From the NCBI RefSeq assembly GCF_018614875.1, contig NZ_JAGGNW010000011.1, forward strand, positions 310,001 through 374,000: a DNA stretch of 64,000 bases, in the 5' to 3' direction. The notes beneath the pieces are model-generated. The model saw only the letters and a list, made by a program, of their open reading frames with translations. It made no database searches and had not been told where the DNA came from. Shown piece by piece: positions 34,983 to 46,217 of the stretch; positions within the stretch are counted from its first letter, which is position 1; every line of letters starts with the position of its first letter. This stretch comes from Variovorax paradoxus (GTDB lineage Bacteria; Pseudomonadota; Gammaproteobacteria; Burkholderiales; Burkholderiaceae_C). The translations under genes and the position numbers were made by a program.

Positions 34983-36143
34983 TCAGATGGCTCGGACTTG
35001 CCACTGCCCTGCTTGCTCGACGAGCTCGCGGTCGCAATGGAATTCATCGATTTCGCTGCCGTGGCCCGGCAGCACGCAGACCACGATCTCGCCGGCCTTG
35101 CGCAGCCCGGCAATGGCCTGGCGCAGGCCGGCTGCGTCGCTCCAGGGCGCACGGATGGCTGCGCGCAGCCCACGCGCCGGCAGCACGCCGACCAGTTCGC
35201 GCACGTCGAGGCTGAAGCCGACCGCCGGCCGGTTGCGGCCGAAGACGGCGCCGACCTCGTCGTAGCGCCCGCCGCGCACCAGCGCATCGACCGCGCCCGG
35301 CACGTAGATGCCGAAGCGCATGCCGCTGTAGTAGGCATAGCCGCGCAGGTCGGCCAGGTCGAAGCTGATCCGCCGCGCCGAATCGCCGCCAAGGCTGTCG
35401 GCAAGCTGCTTCAGTCCGGCCAGCGCCGCGCTCACGGCAGGCGTGCCCTTGAGTGCCTTGGCGGCCTCGTCGAGTACCGACGCATCGCCATACAGCTGGA
35501 CCAGCGCGCGCAGCCCGTCGCGCGACGGGGCCGGGAAATTGCGCGTGAGCGCATGCAGTTCGCTCGCGTCCTTGGCAACCAGCGCCGCATGCACGCGCGC
35601 CAGCGCCGAGGCATCGACCGGGACACCGGCGAACAGCGCCCGCACGATGCGTGCGTCCGCCAGGTCGACGAGCATGCCGTCGCCCAGCCCCGACGCATGG
35701 AGGCAGTCGAGCGCCAGCAGCAGGACCTCGGTGTCGGCTTCGAGCCCGGCGTGGCCATAGATTTCGGCCCCGAACTGCAGCGGCTCGCGCGTGGCGTGCG
35801 GCCGGTCCGGGCGGGTGTGCAGCACCGGCCCGCAGTAGCACAGGCGCGCCACGCCTTCGCGGTTCAGCAGGTGGGCGTCGATGCGTGCCACCTGGGGGGT
35901 GGTGTCGGCGCGCAGGCCCATGCTGCGGCCGGAGAGCTGGTCGACGAGCTTGAATGTTTGGAGGTCGAGCGCTTCGCCGGTGCCCGACAGCAACGACTCG
36001 AGGTGCTCGAGCAGCGGCGGCATCACCAGCTCGTAGCCATAGCCACGGGCGGTATCGAGCAGCTGGCGTCGAAGTTCTTCGATGTGGCGCGCCTCGGAAG
36101 GCAGCACATCGGCAATGTGATCCGGGAGGACCCAGGCGGACAT
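34983..36143 (-). CDS. hisZ: ATP phosphoribosyltransferase regulatory subunit HisZ
   Basis: A 386-residue paralogue of histidyl-tRNA synthetase without aminoacylation function. It binds short-form HisG and gives it histidine feedback control, the first step of histidine synthesis. The class II fold is visible: [36 protein letters not shown] (motif 2 region) and [16 protein letters not shown]. The anticodon-binding domain is absent, and the C-terminus is shorter than that of the true hisS at 43610-44923. No hisG is nearby. Confidence 0.92.
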   Translation of the reverse strand: MSAWVLPDHIADVLPSEARHIEELRRQLLDTARGYGYELVMPPLLEHLESLLSGTGEALDLQTFKLVDQLSGRSMGLRADTTPQVARIDAHLLNREGVARLCYCGPVLHTRPDRPHATREPLQFGAEIYGHAGLEADTEVLLLALDCLHASGLGDGMLVDLADARIVRALFAGVPVDASALARVHAALVAKDASELHALTRNFPAPSRDGLRALVQLYGDASVLDEAAKALKGTPAVSAALAGLKQLADSLGGDSARRISFDLADLRGYAYYSGMRFGIYVPGAVDALVRGGRYDEVGAVFGRNRPAVGFSLDVRELVGVLPARGLRAAIRAPWSDAAGLRQAIAGLRKAGEIVVCVLPGHGSEIDEFHCDRELVEQAGQWQVRAI

Positions 36144-36186
36144 GGGGATCGGGGGCGTGGTTAAACCGGGATTCTACCGGGCCGCG

Positions 36187-36375
36187 CTACCCCAGCAGCC
36201 AAAGAAGGGCCAAACCCAGCAAGATGCTGCAGAGTCCGAAGAAGCGCAGCTGGCCGTCGCGCAGCTGCATGAGCTGCCCGAAACCGCGCCGCCACCCGCC
36301 CGGCGACACGAAAGGCAGGATGCCCTCGATCACCAGGACGAGCGCCAGCGCACTCCAGAAGGTCTCGGCGCTCAC
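36187..36375 (-). CDS. DUF2065 / YjeT-family membrane protein
   Basis: A 62-residue protein with two membrane helices, residues 5-25 and 43-61, and a basic connecting loop (GGWRRGFGQLMQLRDGQLR). This is the YjeT family, regularly found beside hflC and purA in proteobacteria. The function is unknown. It sits 15 bases after hflC and 43 bases before hisZ in the same direction, which fits one transcript. Confidence 0.88.
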   Translation of the reverse strand: MSAETFWSALALVLVIEGILPFVSPGGWRRGFGQLMQLRDGQLRFFGLCSILLGLALLWLLG

Positions 36376-36390
36376 GGCTCCAGGACCGAC

Positions 36391-37290
36391 TTAGCGGCGG
36401 GGAGCGTTGCCCGGCGTGCCCGAGCTTTGCATGGCCCGGAAGAAGTCCGACGACGGGTCGAGCACCATCACGTCGCTCTTCTTGTTGAAGCTCTGCTTGT
36501 AGGCGTCGAGGCTGCGGTAGAACTGCGCGAACTGCGGGTCGCGGCCAAAGGCCTCGCTGTAGGCGGAAGCGGCCTGGGCATCGCCCTCGCCCTTGATCTT
36601 CTGGGCGTCGCGGTAAGCGTTTGCCACGATCACCTCGCGCTGGCGATCGGCGTCGGCGCGGATTTTTTCGCCTTCAGCAAAGCCGGTCGAACGCAGTTCG
36701 TTGGCCACGCGCTTGCGCTCGGCCTCCATGCGGCGATAGACCGATTCAGTGATGGCCTCCACATAGTCGACACGCGTGATGCGCACGTCGATCACGTCCA
36801 CGCCCCAGGGCTTGGCGCCCTTCACCACGGACAGCACCTCGCGCTGCACGTCGGCCATGAGCGCCTCGCGGCGCACCGAGATCAGGTCGCGCACGGTGCG
36901 CTTGTTGATATTTTCCTGGAACGCGTTGCGAACCACGCGATTGAGCTGCGTGGCGCCCGCGTTCTCGTCGAGGCCTACGTTGCGGATGTAGGCCTGCGGA
37001 TCGGAGATGCGCCAGCGCACGTACCAGTCGATCACCACGCGCTGCTTCTCGGCCGTGAGCATGGGCTCGGTGTCGAGGCTGGAGAGCGTGAGCAGCCGCT
37101 TGTCGATGTACGACACGTTCTGGAACGGCGGCGGCAGCTTGAAATTGAGGCCAGGCTCGGTGATGACCTGCTTGATCTGGCCCAGGGCGTACACCACGCC
37201 GAACTGGCGCTGGTCGACGACGAAGAGGGTCGAGCTCAGCAGCACCAGCAGCACGAGGATCGACGAAGCGATGAATCCGATTCTGTTCAT
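36391..37290 (-). CDS. hflC: HflC, modulator of FtsH protease
   Basis: A 299-residue SPFH/prohibitin-type membrane protein. An N-terminal membrane helix (residues 5-25) is followed by the SPFH domain facing the periplasm (VVDQRQFGVVYALGQIKQVI...) and coiled-coil alanine-rich segments such as EGEKIRADADRQREVIVANAYRD. With HflK it forms a cage around FtsH that limits degradation of membrane proteins. The gene follows hflK by 16 bases. The C-terminus DPSSDFFRAM is typical of HflC. Confidence 0.95.
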   Translation of the reverse strand: MNRIGFIASSILVLLVLLSSTLFVVDQRQFGVVYALGQIKQVITEPGLNFKLPPPFQNVSYIDKRLLTLSSLDTEPMLTAEKQRVVIDWYVRWRISDPQAYIRNVGLDENAGATQLNRVVRNAFQENINKRTVRDLISVRREALMADVQREVLSVVKGAKPWGVDVIDVRITRVDYVEAITESVYRRMEAERKRVANELRSTGFAEGEKIRADADRQREVIVANAYRDAQKIKGEGDAQAASAYSEAFGRDPQFAQFYRSLDAYKQSFNKKSDVMVLDPSSDFFRAMQSSGTPGNAPRR

Positions 37291-37306
37291 GTTCTTACTG
37301 GCCTTT

Positions 37307-38665
37307 TCAACGCACGTCGCGGTCGCGCGAACGGCCGTCGCGGGCGCGGGTTTCGCCCGCGGGCGGGGCGACCGGGATCACCGACGACTGGGCCGGTGCG
37401 GTACCCGCCACGCTGGGACTGGCTGCATCGACCGGCGTTGCGGCCGGGTTATTGCCGCTCAGCTGCATGAGCTTGTCGAGCGGCAGGTACAGCAGGTTGG
37501 AGCCTTGCTTGGTGTCGACCAGTACCTTGGTGGTACTGGCATAGATCTGCTGCATGGCATCGGTGTACATGCGGTCGCGCGTGACCTGCGGCGCCTTCTG
37601 GTATTCAGCCAGCACCGCGCTGAAGCGGCCGGCATCGCCTTGCGCCTGCGCAACGATGCGCGCCTTGTAGGCTTCGGACTCTTCCTTGAGGCGCGATGCG
37701 GTACCCGTTGCGCGCGGCACCACGTCGTTGGCATAGGCCTGGGCTTCGTTCTTGGCGCGCTCGCGCTCCTGGCCGGCCTTGAGCACGTCGTCGAACGCAG
37801 ACTGCACCTGCTCGGGCGGACGCACACCACCCTGCTGCAAGTTGATGTTGACGACTTCGACGCCGACCTGGTAGCGGTCGAGGATGGTCTGCATCAGCGT
37901 GCGCACGCGAGGCGCGATCTGGTCGCGCTCCTCGGCAAGGGCCGCGTCCATCTTCATCTTGCCGACCACCTCGCGCACGGCGGTTTCCGCCACCTGCACC
38001 ACGGTTTCGCTCGGCGACTTGCTTTCGTACAGATACGCGCGCGCGTCGCTCAGGCGGTATTGCACGGCGAACTTGATCTCGACGATGTTCTCGTCTTCGG
38101 TCAGCATGGCCGACTCGCGCAGGCCGGTCGAACGCACGATGGCATCGCGGCCGACATCGGTCGACCGGATCTGCGTGACCACGACCACTTCGTGGCGCTG
38201 GATGGGATACGGCAGGCGCCAGTTGAAGCCCGCGCCCACGGTCGACTTGTAGCGCCCGAACTGGGTCACCACGGCCTGCTGGCCTTCGTTCACGATGAAG
38301 AAGCCGGTACCGAGCCAGATGAGAACGGCAACCGCAGCCACCAGCCCCAGGCCGAAGCCTGCATTCTTCATGTCCGGCCGATAGCCATTGCCGCCACCGC
38401 CGTTGCCGCCGGGTTGATTGCCGCCGCCCTTGCCGCCGAAGAAGCCGCCCAGCTTGCGATTGAGGTCGCGCCAGAGTTCGTCGAGATCCGGCGGTCCCTG
38501 GTTCGGGCCTTGCCCGCGGGGACGGTTTCCATTGTTGTTGCCCGAGGGCGGTGGCGTCGGCGCGCCCGGCGGGTCTGCGTCGGGAGGCCGGTTGCCGGTC
38601 GGGCGGTCACCGCTGGATGCCGGCTCGTCGCCACGGCCCCACCGGCCATCGTTCAGGTTGAACAT
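37307..38665 (-). CDS. hflK: HflK, modulator of FtsH protease
   Basis: A 452-residue partner of HflC. The N-terminal 115 residues are glycine-, asparagine- and proline-rich and contain GPPDLDELWRDLNRKLGGFFG, then a membrane helix (GFGLGLVAAVAVLIWLGTGFF) and the SPFH domain. The ATG at 38665, MFNLNDGRWGRGDEP, is chosen because GAGAGGA precedes it at normal spacing; upstream ATGs at 38701 and 38743 lack one. It is longer than E. coli HflK (about 419 residues), mainly in the glycine-rich part. It lies 74 bases after hflX. Confidence 0.94.
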   Translation of the reverse strand: MFNLNDGRWGRGDEPASSGDRPTGNRPPDADPPGAPTPPPSGNNNGNRPRGQGPNQGPPDLDELWRDLNRKLGGFFGGKGGGNQPGGNGGGGNGYRPDMKNAGFGLGLVAAVAVLIWLGTGFFIVNEGQQAVVTQFGRYKSTVGAGFNWRLPYPIQRHEVVVVTQIRSTDVGRDAIVRSTGLRESAMLTEDENIVEIKFAVQYRLSDARAYLYESKSPSETVVQVAETAVREVVGKMKMDAALAEERDQIAPRVRTLMQTILDRYQVGVEVVNINLQQGGVRPPEQVQSAFDDVLKAGQERERAKNEAQAYANDVVPRATGTASRLKEESEAYKARIVAQAQGDAGRFSAVLAEYQKAPQVTRDRMYTDAMQQIYASTTKVLVDTKQGSNLLYLPLDKLMQLSGNNPAATPVDAASPSVAGTAPAQSSVIPVAPPAGETRARDGRSRDRDVR

Positions 38666-38739
38666 GCCCAGAAATCCTCTCCACGCTGGCTTTGCATTCA
38701 TTCGCTTCGTTCTCTTGTCAGTGGCGGGATTGTGCCCAA

Positions 38740-39909
38740 TCAATTGGCGGCATCGTGCAATTCAGTGTCGGCCTCTGGGGGCATCGTATCGCCCACGGAG
38801 CCCGACCGGCGAGCCAGTTCGGCTCGCAGCAGGGGCACGCCCTCGCCGCTGCGGGCGCTGAGGAAGATGCGCGGAACCCGCACGCCGTCGATTTCCATGT
38901 CGTCCTGCAGATGCAGCGGATGCTGCGCGGTTTCAAGGGCGTCGAGCTTGTTGAACACCAGAAGCTGCGGAACTGTGTCGGCGCCGATATCGCGCAGAAC
39001 GGACTGCACTTCGGCCATCTGCTCGGGAAAATGCGGGTTGGAGGCATCCACCACGTGCAGCAGCAGATCGGCATCGACCGCCTCTTGCAGCGTGGCCTTG
39101 AATGCATCGACCAGCCCGTGCGGCAGGTCGCGAATGAAGCCGACGGTGTCGGAAATCGAGACCTGCCGGCGGGCGTCGCCCAGGTAGAGGTTGCGCGTGG
39201 TGGTGTCGAGCGTTGCAAAGAGCTGGTCGGCCGCATAGGCGCGGGCCTTGACCAGCGCATTGAACAGCGACGACTTGCCGGCATTGGTATAGCCCACGAG
39301 CGAGATGTTGAAGGTCTCGCGGCGCTCGCGCTGGCGGCGCTGCGTGCCGCGTTGCTTTTGCACCTTGGCCAGGCGCTCGCGCGTGCGCTTGATCGATTCG
39401 CTGATCATCCGGCGATCCAGCTCGATCTGCTTTTCACCGGGACCGCCGCGCACGCCCGCGCCACCTGTCTGGCGCTCGAGGTGGGACCAGCGGCGAACGA
39501 GGCGCGTGCTCAGGTACTGCAGGCGGGCAAGCTCGACCTGCAGCTTGCCTTCATGGGAGCGGGCGCGCTGGGCAAATATTTCGAGGATGAGGAAGGTGCG
39601 GTCGTACACCGCCACGTCGAGCTGGCGCTCGAGGTTGCGCTGCTGCGCAGGGCTCAACGACTGGTCGAAGATGACCTCGCTGGCCTGGTGCAACGCGGCC
39701 AGTTCCTTGATTTCGTCGGCCTTGCCGCTTCCAATGAAAAGCGCCGCGTCGGGCGCCTTGCGCTTGCATATGAGGCGCGCGACAGGTTCCAGGCCCGCGG
39801 TCTGCGCAAGCAGGCCGAGTTCCTCGAGTTCGCTGTCGAAATGGGGCAGCCCGAAATCGACGCCGACGAGAACGGCGGCGCCTTCCTGGCGGGAGTTCAG
39901 TTCAGACAA
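38740..39909 (-). CDS. hflX: HflX, ribosome-associated GTPase
   Basis: A 389-residue GTPase of the Obg-HflX group that binds the 50S subunit and splits stalled or stress-hibernating ribosomes. The N-terminal HflX domain (residues 20-190) includes GGPGEKQIELDRRMI. The G domain starts with G1 GYTNAGKSS at residues 206-214, and the later DTVGFIRDLPH is G3. The start is the TTG at 39909: a stop lies in frame just upstream and no ATG or GTG offers a better start. No ribosome site is seen. An intrinsic terminator stands between hfq and this start. Confidence 0.93.
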   Translation of the reverse strand: MSELNSRQEGAAVLVGVDFGLPHFDSELEELGLLAQTAGLEPVARLICKRKAPDAALFIGSGKADEIKELAALHQASEVIFDQSLSPAQQRNLERQLDVAVYDRTFLILEIFAQRARSHEGKLQVELARLQYLSTRLVRRWSHLERQTGGAGVRGGPGEKQIELDRRMISESIKRTRERLAKVQKQRGTQRRQRERRETFNISLVGYTNAGKSSLFNALVKARAYAADQLFATLDTTTRNLYLGDARRQVSISDTVGFIRDLPHGLVDAFKATLQEAVDADLLLHVVDASNPHFPEQMAEVQSVLRDIGADTVPQLLVFNKLDALETAQHPLHLQDDMEIDGVRVPRIFLSARSGEGVPLLRAELARRSGSVGDTMPPEADTELHDAAN

Positions 39910-39923
39910 GCGGAATCAATATG

Positions 39924-39953
39924 GAAAAAGCGCGGCGGGGTTACCGCCGCGCT
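39924..39953 (-). terminator. Intrinsic terminator between hfq and hflX
   Basis: On the minus strand, nine-base arms GCGCGGCGG and CCGCCGCGC flank a short TAACC loop, followed by TTTTT. It begins about ten bases after the hfq stop and ends about 15 bases before the hflX TTG. As a full terminator it would limit read-through of hflX from hfq; partial read-through is likely, since no clear promoter lies between. Confidence 0.85.
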
Positions 39954-39961
39954 CCGCGCGA

Positions 39962-40207
39962 TCAGGCTGCGGCGTCGTCGTTCTCGGCAGCCGAGAAGTT
40001 GACGGCACGACCCGGCACGATGGTGGAGATGGCGTGCTTGTAGACCATTTGCGTCACCGTATTGCGAAGCAACACGACGTACTGGTCGAAAGACTCGATC
40101 TGGCCCTGCAGCTTGATACCGTTCACCAGATAAATGGAGACCGGCACATGCTCGCGACGCAGGGTGTTCAGAAACGGGTCTTGTAGAAGTTGCCCTTTAT
40201 TGCTCAC
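39962..40207 (-). CDS. hfq: RNA chaperone Hfq
   Basis: An 81-residue Sm-like hexameric protein that pairs small RNAs with messenger RNAs. The Sm1 motif is [24 protein letters not shown] and Sm2 is [10 protein letters not shown], nearly the same as in E. coli; the C-terminal tail ([12 protein letters not shown]) is short and acidic. The start is the GTG at 40207 with GGAGA seven bases upstream; it matches the known N-terminus [12 protein letters not shown] longer frame exists but contradicts the family. The 164-base gap upstream of the gene may hold its promoter. Confidence 0.97.
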   Translation of the reverse strand: MSNKGQLLQDPFLNTLRREHVPVSIYLVNGIKLQGQIESFDQYVVLLRNTVTQMVYKHAISTIVPGRAVNFSAAENDDAAA

Positions 40208-40346
40208 GATATTCTCCGTGTTCAAGAGTAGTTGTTGGAGATATGACCTTAACACAGGGTTTCTGCGCTGCAGCAATCGGGGTCGAAAGCCTTTGAAAAA
40301 TAACGGTTCTCAAAAGGCGGAACTTTCGAACCGGCCATGGTTCATC

Positions 40347-40363
40347 GGCCGCCATCGGCGGCC
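40347..40363 (-). other. Hairpin downstream of der
   Basis: A perfect seven-base stem (GGCCGCC and GGCGGCC) with a three-base loop lies nine bases after the der stop. No U-run follows, so it may stabilise the der transcript or act as a weak or Rho-assisted terminator ahead of hfq. Confidence 0.4.
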
Positions 40364-40371
40364 AAGCGCGC

Positions 40372-41715
40372 TCAGTCGTCCTTGTCGGCAAAGGGATTTT
40401 GAGAGCTTTTGAACTGGATCCGCAAGGGCGTGCCGACCAGATCGAACTCCTTGCGGAAGCGTCCTTCGAGAAAGCGCTTGTAGGCCTCGGTGACGTGTTC
40501 CAGCGAATTGCCGTGGATGATGATCACCGGCGGATTCATGCCCCCCTGGTGCGCATAGCGCAGCTTGGGGCGGAACATGCCCGCGCGCTTGGGCGACTGG
40601 AACTGCACGGCTTCCAGCAGCAGCCGCGTCAGCACGGGCGTCGACATCTTCCGCGTGGCCGACTTGTGGGCCTGCGCGATGGCCTGCCACACCGGCCCCA
40701 GGCCCTGGCGCTTGATGGCCGAGATGAAATGCAGCGACGCAAACTTGAGGAACGGCAGCCGGGTCTCGATCTGGCGCTGGATCTGCTCGCGCTGGTAGCT
40801 GTCGACCGCGTCCCACTTGTTGATGGCAATCACCACCGCCCGTCCGCTTTCGAGGATGTAGCCGGCAATGTGCGCGTCCTGGTCGGTCACGCCCTGCGTG
40901 GCATCGAGCAGCAGCAGCACGACATTGGCCGACTCGATGGCCTGCAGCGTCTTGACCACCGAGAACTTCTCGATCGCCTCGAACACCTTGCCCTTGCGGC
41001 GCAGGCCGGCCGTGTCGATCAGCTCGAAGCGCTGGCCGTTGCGCTCGAACGGCACCGAGATGGCATCGCGCGTGGTGCCCGGCAAGTCGAACGCCACCAG
41101 GCGCTCTTCGCCGAGCCAGGTGTTGATCAGCGTGGACTTGCCGACATTCGGCCGTCCGGCCACCGCCAGCTTGATGGGTTTGTTGACATCGTCCTCGTCC
41201 GCCGCGTCGTCGGGATCGGGCAGGTTCAGGGGAGCGAGCGCCAGTTCGACCAGGTCGCGCATGCCCTGCCCGTGCGCCGCGGACACGCCGTGCACATCGC
41301 CGAAGCCGAGTTCGTAGAAATCGACCAGCTTGGTGCCGTCGTGCATGCCTTCGGCCTTGTTGGCCGCCAGCACGCAGGGCTTGCCCAGCCGGCGCAGCTC
41401 GTTGGCAATGTCGTGGTCCTGCGCCGAGAGGCCTTCGCGGGCATCGACCACGAAGATCACCACGTCGGCCTCGGCCACGGCCTGCCGCGTCTGCTTGGCC
41501 ATTTCCTTGTAGATGCCGCTGCCGGCATCGGGCTCGAAGCCGCCGGTGTCGATCACGATGAACTCGTGCTTGCCCAGGCGGCCGTTGCCATAGTGGCGGT
41601 CGCGCGTGAGCCCGGCAAAGTCGGCGACGATGGCGTCGCGCGTCTGCGTCAGGCGGTTGAAAAGGGTCGACTTGCCGACGTTGGGCCGCCCGACCAGGGC
41701 CACGACCGGCTTCAT
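40372..41715 (-). CDS. der: Ribosome biogenesis GTPase Der (EngA)
   Basis: A 447-residue protein with two GTPase domains in tandem, essential for 50S subunit assembly. G1 boxes are GRPNVGKST at residues 9-17 and again at 187-195, joined by an acidic linker near residue 170 ([10 protein letters not shown]). The C-terminal KH-like domain follows from about residue 350. The length is normal. It sits 48 bases after bamB, and the bamB-der pairing is conserved in proteobacteria. Confidence 0.97.
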   Translation of the reverse strand: MKPVVALVGRPNVGKSTLFNRLTQTRDAIVADFAGLTRDRHYGNGRLGKHEFIVIDTGGFEPDAGSGIYKEMAKQTRQAVAEADVVIFVVDAREGLSAQDHDIANELRRLGKPCVLAANKAEGMHDGTKLVDFYELGFGDVHGVSAAHGQGMRDLVELALAPLNLPDPDDAADEDDVNKPIKLAVAGRPNVGKSTLINTWLGEERLVAFDLPGTTRDAISVPFERNGQRFELIDTAGLRRKGKVFEAIEKFSVVKTLQAIESANVVLLLLDATQGVTDQDAHIAGYILESGRAVVIAINKWDAVDSYQREQIQRQIETRLPFLKFASLHFISAIKRQGLGPVWQAIAQAHKSATRKMSTPVLTRLLLEAVQFQSPKRAGMFRPKLRYAHQGGMNPPVIIIHGNSLEHVTEAYKRFLEGRFRKEFDLVGTPLRIQFKSSQNPFADKDD

Positions 41716-41763
41716 GGCCGGCCTTTCATGGGCGCGGTTTTCATGGTCGGGCCTTGCAAAAAG

Positions 41764-42906
41764 TTATTCAGGGCGATATCCAAACACACCGCCGTTGGCG
41801 GTCACCACGACCACCGTGTTGCCGGCCATCACCGGGGTGACGCCGATGGCGGAGCCATCGGGCGTGACGCGATTGAGCAGCGCACCGTCTTCGCGTGAAA
41901 CGAAGTGCAGCGTTCCCGTGCTTTCACCAATGACCAGCGAGCGTCCCACTGCAAGCGGACCGGTCAGCACGCGACTTTTGAAACGGGTCGATTGCCAGGC
42001 GCGCTCGCCGTCGGAACGGCGCCAGGCCGTGACGCTGCCATCGGCCTCGGTGCCGTAGACGAAACCCTCATCGCCGCTGACGCCCTCGGCGCCCACGGCG
42101 GGCTTGCTCCAGAGCAGCTGGCCGCGCAGCGTGTCGACGCAGCCGACGTTGGCGTAGTAGGCGCGGGCGCAGACGGTGTCGCCGACACGGCTCACGCTGC
42201 CGGTCAGGTCGACCAGGCGCTCCACGTCGTTGGTGCCGCGCGGGGCTGCAATAGGAGCCTCCCAGCGCGAGGTGCCGTTGGCCGGGTTGATGCCGACCAG
42301 CCGGCCACCGATGCCCGAGATCAGCGTGTCGCCCACGGCGATCAGGACGCCCGACTTCTTGAGCACGAGGTTCTCGGCCGTGCGCTGCTGCAGCCAGAGG
42401 CGACGGCCGCTCTGGCCATCCCAGGCGCTGATGCTGCGGTCGGCGGTCTGGACGAAGACGCGCCGGCCAGCCACCAGCGGTGCCGTGAAGGCCTGGGCCG
42501 AGAGCCGCTGCTTCCACAGGACCTTGCCGCCTTCCATGGCCACGAGTTCGTTGTCGGTGGTCACGACCGCGGCCAGCGAACCGTCGCTGCCGACGCCTGC
42601 TGCCAGCTTGGCGCCCGCGTTCGCGCGCCAGGTTTCGCGGCCGGCACGGGCATCGATGGCCACGACGGTGCCGTCGCTGCCGGCCACGGTGACGATGTCG
42701 CCGCTGACGTCGGTGGCAAGCGGGAAGCTCACGGCCGGGATGCGCACGCTCCAGGCCTGGCGCACGCCGAACAACGCGGGGTTGGCAGGCAGTTCGACCG
42801 GCTTGGGCTTGCCGCTGCCCGAGCAGGCGGCCAGCATTGCGACCAAGACAATGGCCGAACCCGCACGCAGGGCGGACGACTCAGGCATGAAACGCTTGAA
42901 ATTCAT
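41764..42906 (-). CDS. bamB: Outer membrane assembly lipoprotein BamB
   Basis: A 380-residue lipoprotein and eight-bladed beta-propeller of the BAM complex, which folds outer-membrane proteins with BamA. The lipobox LAAC has Cys28. PQQ-like repeats are seen, for example GTVVAIDARAGRETWRANAG, VLWKQRLSAQAFTAPLVAG and NTVVVVTANGGVFGYRPE at the end. It lies seven bases after the yfgM-like gene and is likely co-translated with it. BamD is encoded separately at 53622-54428; BamA is not in the window. Confidence 0.94.
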   Translation of the reverse strand: MNFKRFMPESSALRAGSAIVLVAMLAACSGSGKPKPVELPANPALFGVRQAWSVRIPAVSFPLATDVSGDIVTVAGSDGTVVAIDARAGRETWRANAGAKLAAGVGSDGSLAAVVTTDNELVAMEGGKVLWKQRLSAQAFTAPLVAGRRVFVQTADRSISAWDGQSGRRLWLQQRTAENLVLKKSGVLIAVGDTLISGIGGRLVGINPANGTSRWEAPIAAPRGTNDVERLVDLTGSVSRVGDTVCARAYYANVGCVDTLRGQLLWSKPAVGAEGVSGDEGFVYGTEADGSVTAWRRSDGERAWQSTRFKSRVLTGPLAVGRSLVIGESTGTLHFVSREDGALLNRVTPDGSAIGVTPVMAGNTVVVVTANGGVFGYRPE

Positions 42907-42913
42907 AGTGCGA

Positions 42914-43606
42914 TCAGGAATTTTTGGGGGCTGCCGGCGTGACCGTGATCACAGGTGCCAGGCTCTTCGGATCGACGCCAGCGGCGTTGAGCTTGAATTC
43001 GACGAGACGCCGGTAGTCGGACGTCGCGCCAAGGCCGGTCCAGGCCTTGCGGTATTCGGCCTGCGCTTCGGTGCGCTTGCCCTGGGCCATGTAGATGTCG
43101 CCCTTGCGGTCGGCCACCAACGGTTCGAATTCCTTGGGCACGTTGCCCGAAAGCTGCTTGAGGGCGTCGTCGTAAGACTTGCTGTCGAGCAGTTCGGCCG
43201 CGAGCCGCAGCTTGGCAACGGCCTGATAGCCTGGATCGACAGCGCTTTGCGCGACCCAGCCGAGCGCCGCCCGCGAGGCCTCGAGGTTGCCCTTCTCGTA
43301 CAGCGCCTTGGCGGCCAGGAGGCCGGCCTGCTGTGCATAGGCGGTGCTGGCGAAGCGCTCCTTCATGTCGCCCAGCACGCGCTGGATGCGTTCCACATCG
43401 CCGGACTGCGTGCTGCGCTCGACCTCGTCGTAGAGGGCCGCGGCCTGCGCTGCCTTGTTGCGCTGGAAATATTGCCAGCCGTTCCAGGCCACGAAGGCCC
43501 CGGCCACGAGCAACACCACCCAGGTGATCAGGGTGCCGTAGGTGTTCCAGAAATGCTTGAGCTGGTCGAGCTGTTCCTGTTCGTCGAGATCGAGATGAGT
43601 TGCCAT
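42914..43606 (-). CDS. yfgM: YfgM-like tetratricopeptide membrane protein
   Basis: A 230-residue protein with one membrane helix (residues 25-45, LITWVVLLVAGAFVAWNGWQYF) and a TPR-type periplasmic domain. The N-terminus MATHLDLDEQEQLDQLKHFWNTYG is typical of YfgM, which sits between hisS and bamB in many proteobacteria and associates with the periplasmic chaperone network and SecYEG. The C-terminus is rich in alanine and proline. It follows hisS by three bases. Confidence 0.9.
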   Translation of the reverse strand: MATHLDLDEQEQLDQLKHFWNTYGTLITWVVLLVAGAFVAWNGWQYFQRNKAAQAAALYDEVERSTQSGDVERIQRVLGDMKERFASTAYAQQAGLLAAKALYEKGNLEASRAALGWVAQSAVDPGYQAVAKLRLAAELLDSKSYDDALKQLSGNVPKEFEPLVADRKGDIYMAQGKRTEAQAEYRKAWTGLGATSDYRRLVEFKLNAAGVDPKSLAPVITVTPAAPKNS

Positions 43607-43609
43607 GCG

Positions 43610-44923
43610 CTATCGGATGTTGGAAGCCGGCGATTGTAGGGTGGCGGCCCATGTGGCCGCCTCGGCGAGCGGCCGCGCGCTCTGCGCGCCGCTTCCGTCG
43701 CGCAGCGCCTTGAGAGTCACTTCGCCGCGCGCAAGTTCATCGGCACCGAAAATCAGGGCGTAGGCAGCGCCGCTGGCGTCGGCTTTCTTGAACTGGGACT
43801 TGAAGCTTCCGGGGCCATCGGCTGTGGCGGCATGCATCTGCACCCGGACACCGGCATCGCGCAACTGCTGCAGCGTGCGCAGCACCACCGGCATGGCCGC
43901 GGCATCGGGCACCACGGCATAGACGTCGGGAACCGGCGCCGCGATGGCGGCGCCCTGCTCCTTCATCAGGTCGAGCACGCGCTCCACCCCGATGGCCCAG
44001 CCCACCGCCGGTGCCGGCTTGCCGCCGATCTGCGCAATGAGGTCGTCGTAGCGGCCGCCGGCGCAGACGGTGCCTTGCGAGCCGAGGCGGTCGGTCACGA
44101 ACTCGAACACGCTGAGGTTGTAGTAGTCGAGGCCGCGCACCAGCCGCGGATTGATGGTGTACGCCACGCCGTTGGCATCGAGGATGGCCTTGAGTCCGTC
44201 GAAGTGGGCCAGCGATTCGGCGCCCAGGAAGTCGATCAGCCGGGGGGCGGACTCGACCACCTCCTTCATGGCCGGGTTCTTGGTGTCGAGGATGCGCAGC
44301 GGATTGCTGTGCAGGCGGCGCTTGCCGTCCTCGTCGAGCCTGTCGGCGTGCTTTTCGAAGTGGGCAATGAGCTGGGCGCGGTGGAGCGCGCGCTCGGCGG
44401 GCTGGCCCAGGCTGTTGAGCTCCAGGCGAACGTCGGTCAGCCCGATGGCCTTCCAGAGCGCGTTGGCCAGCAGGATCAGTTCGGCATCGACGTCGGGTCC
44501 GGCAAAGCCGAGCGCCTCGGCGCCGATCTGGTGGAACTGCCGGAAGCGGCCGCGCTGCGGTTTCTCGCGCCGGAACATCGGGCCCGTGTACCAGAGGCGC
44601 TTGCCGCCGTCGTACAGCATGTTGTGCTCGATCACCGCGCGCACGAGGCCGGCGGTGTTCTCGGGCCGCAGCGTCAGGTGGTCGTTGTCGCCGTATTTGT
44701 CGGAGCGGTCCTGAAAGGAGTACATCTCCTTCTCGACGATGTCGGTCACCTCGCCGATGCCGCGCACGAACAGCGCCGTGTGCTCGAGGATCGGCGTGCG
44801 GACATTGCGGTACGCAAAGCGGCCCATCAAGTCGCGCACGGTGGCTTCGAGCCACTCCCAGCGCGCCGATTCGGGCGGCAATATGTCGTTCATGCCTTTG
44901 ACGGCATTCAGTTTTTCAGCCAT
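43610..44923 (-). CDS. hisS: Histidyl-tRNA synthetase
   Basis: A 437-residue class II synthetase that charges tRNA-His. Family elements are the opening [20 protein letters not shown], motif 2 ([21 protein letters not shown]), the histidine loops [18 protein letters not shown] and motif 3 ([14 protein letters not shown]). The C-terminal anticodon-binding domain starts near residue 335. It differs from HisZ at 34983-36143 in having this domain. It lies 16 bases after ispG. Confidence 0.96.
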   Translation of the reverse strand: MAEKLNAVKGMNDILPPESARWEWLEATVRDLMGRFAYRNVRTPILEHTALFVRGIGEVTDIVEKEMYSFQDRSDKYGDNDHLTLRPENTAGLVRAVIEHNMLYDGGKRLWYTGPMFRREKPQRGRFRQFHQIGAEALGFAGPDVDAELILLANALWKAIGLTDVRLELNSLGQPAERALHRAQLIAHFEKHADRLDEDGKRRLHSNPLRILDTKNPAMKEVVESAPRLIDFLGAESLAHFDGLKAILDANGVAYTINPRLVRGLDYYNLSVFEFVTDRLGSQGTVCAGGRYDDLIAQIGGKPAPAVGWAIGVERVLDLMKEQGAAIAAPVPDVYAVVPDAAAMPVVLRTLQQLRDAGVRVQMHAATADGPGSFKSQFKKADASGAAYALIFGADELARGEVTLKALRDGSGAQSARPLAEAATWAATLQSPASNIR

Positions 44924-44939
44924 GAGTCTGCGAGAGGTG

Positions 44940-46213
<1,274 letters not shown>

Positions 46214-46217
<4 letters not shown>

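Noticed and set aside
34983-44923. hisZ and hisS as two copies of histidyl-tRNA synthetase
   Set aside because: The gene at 34983-36143 lacks the anticodon domain and sits next to purA, as HisZ does; only the gene at 43610-44923 is a full synthetase.
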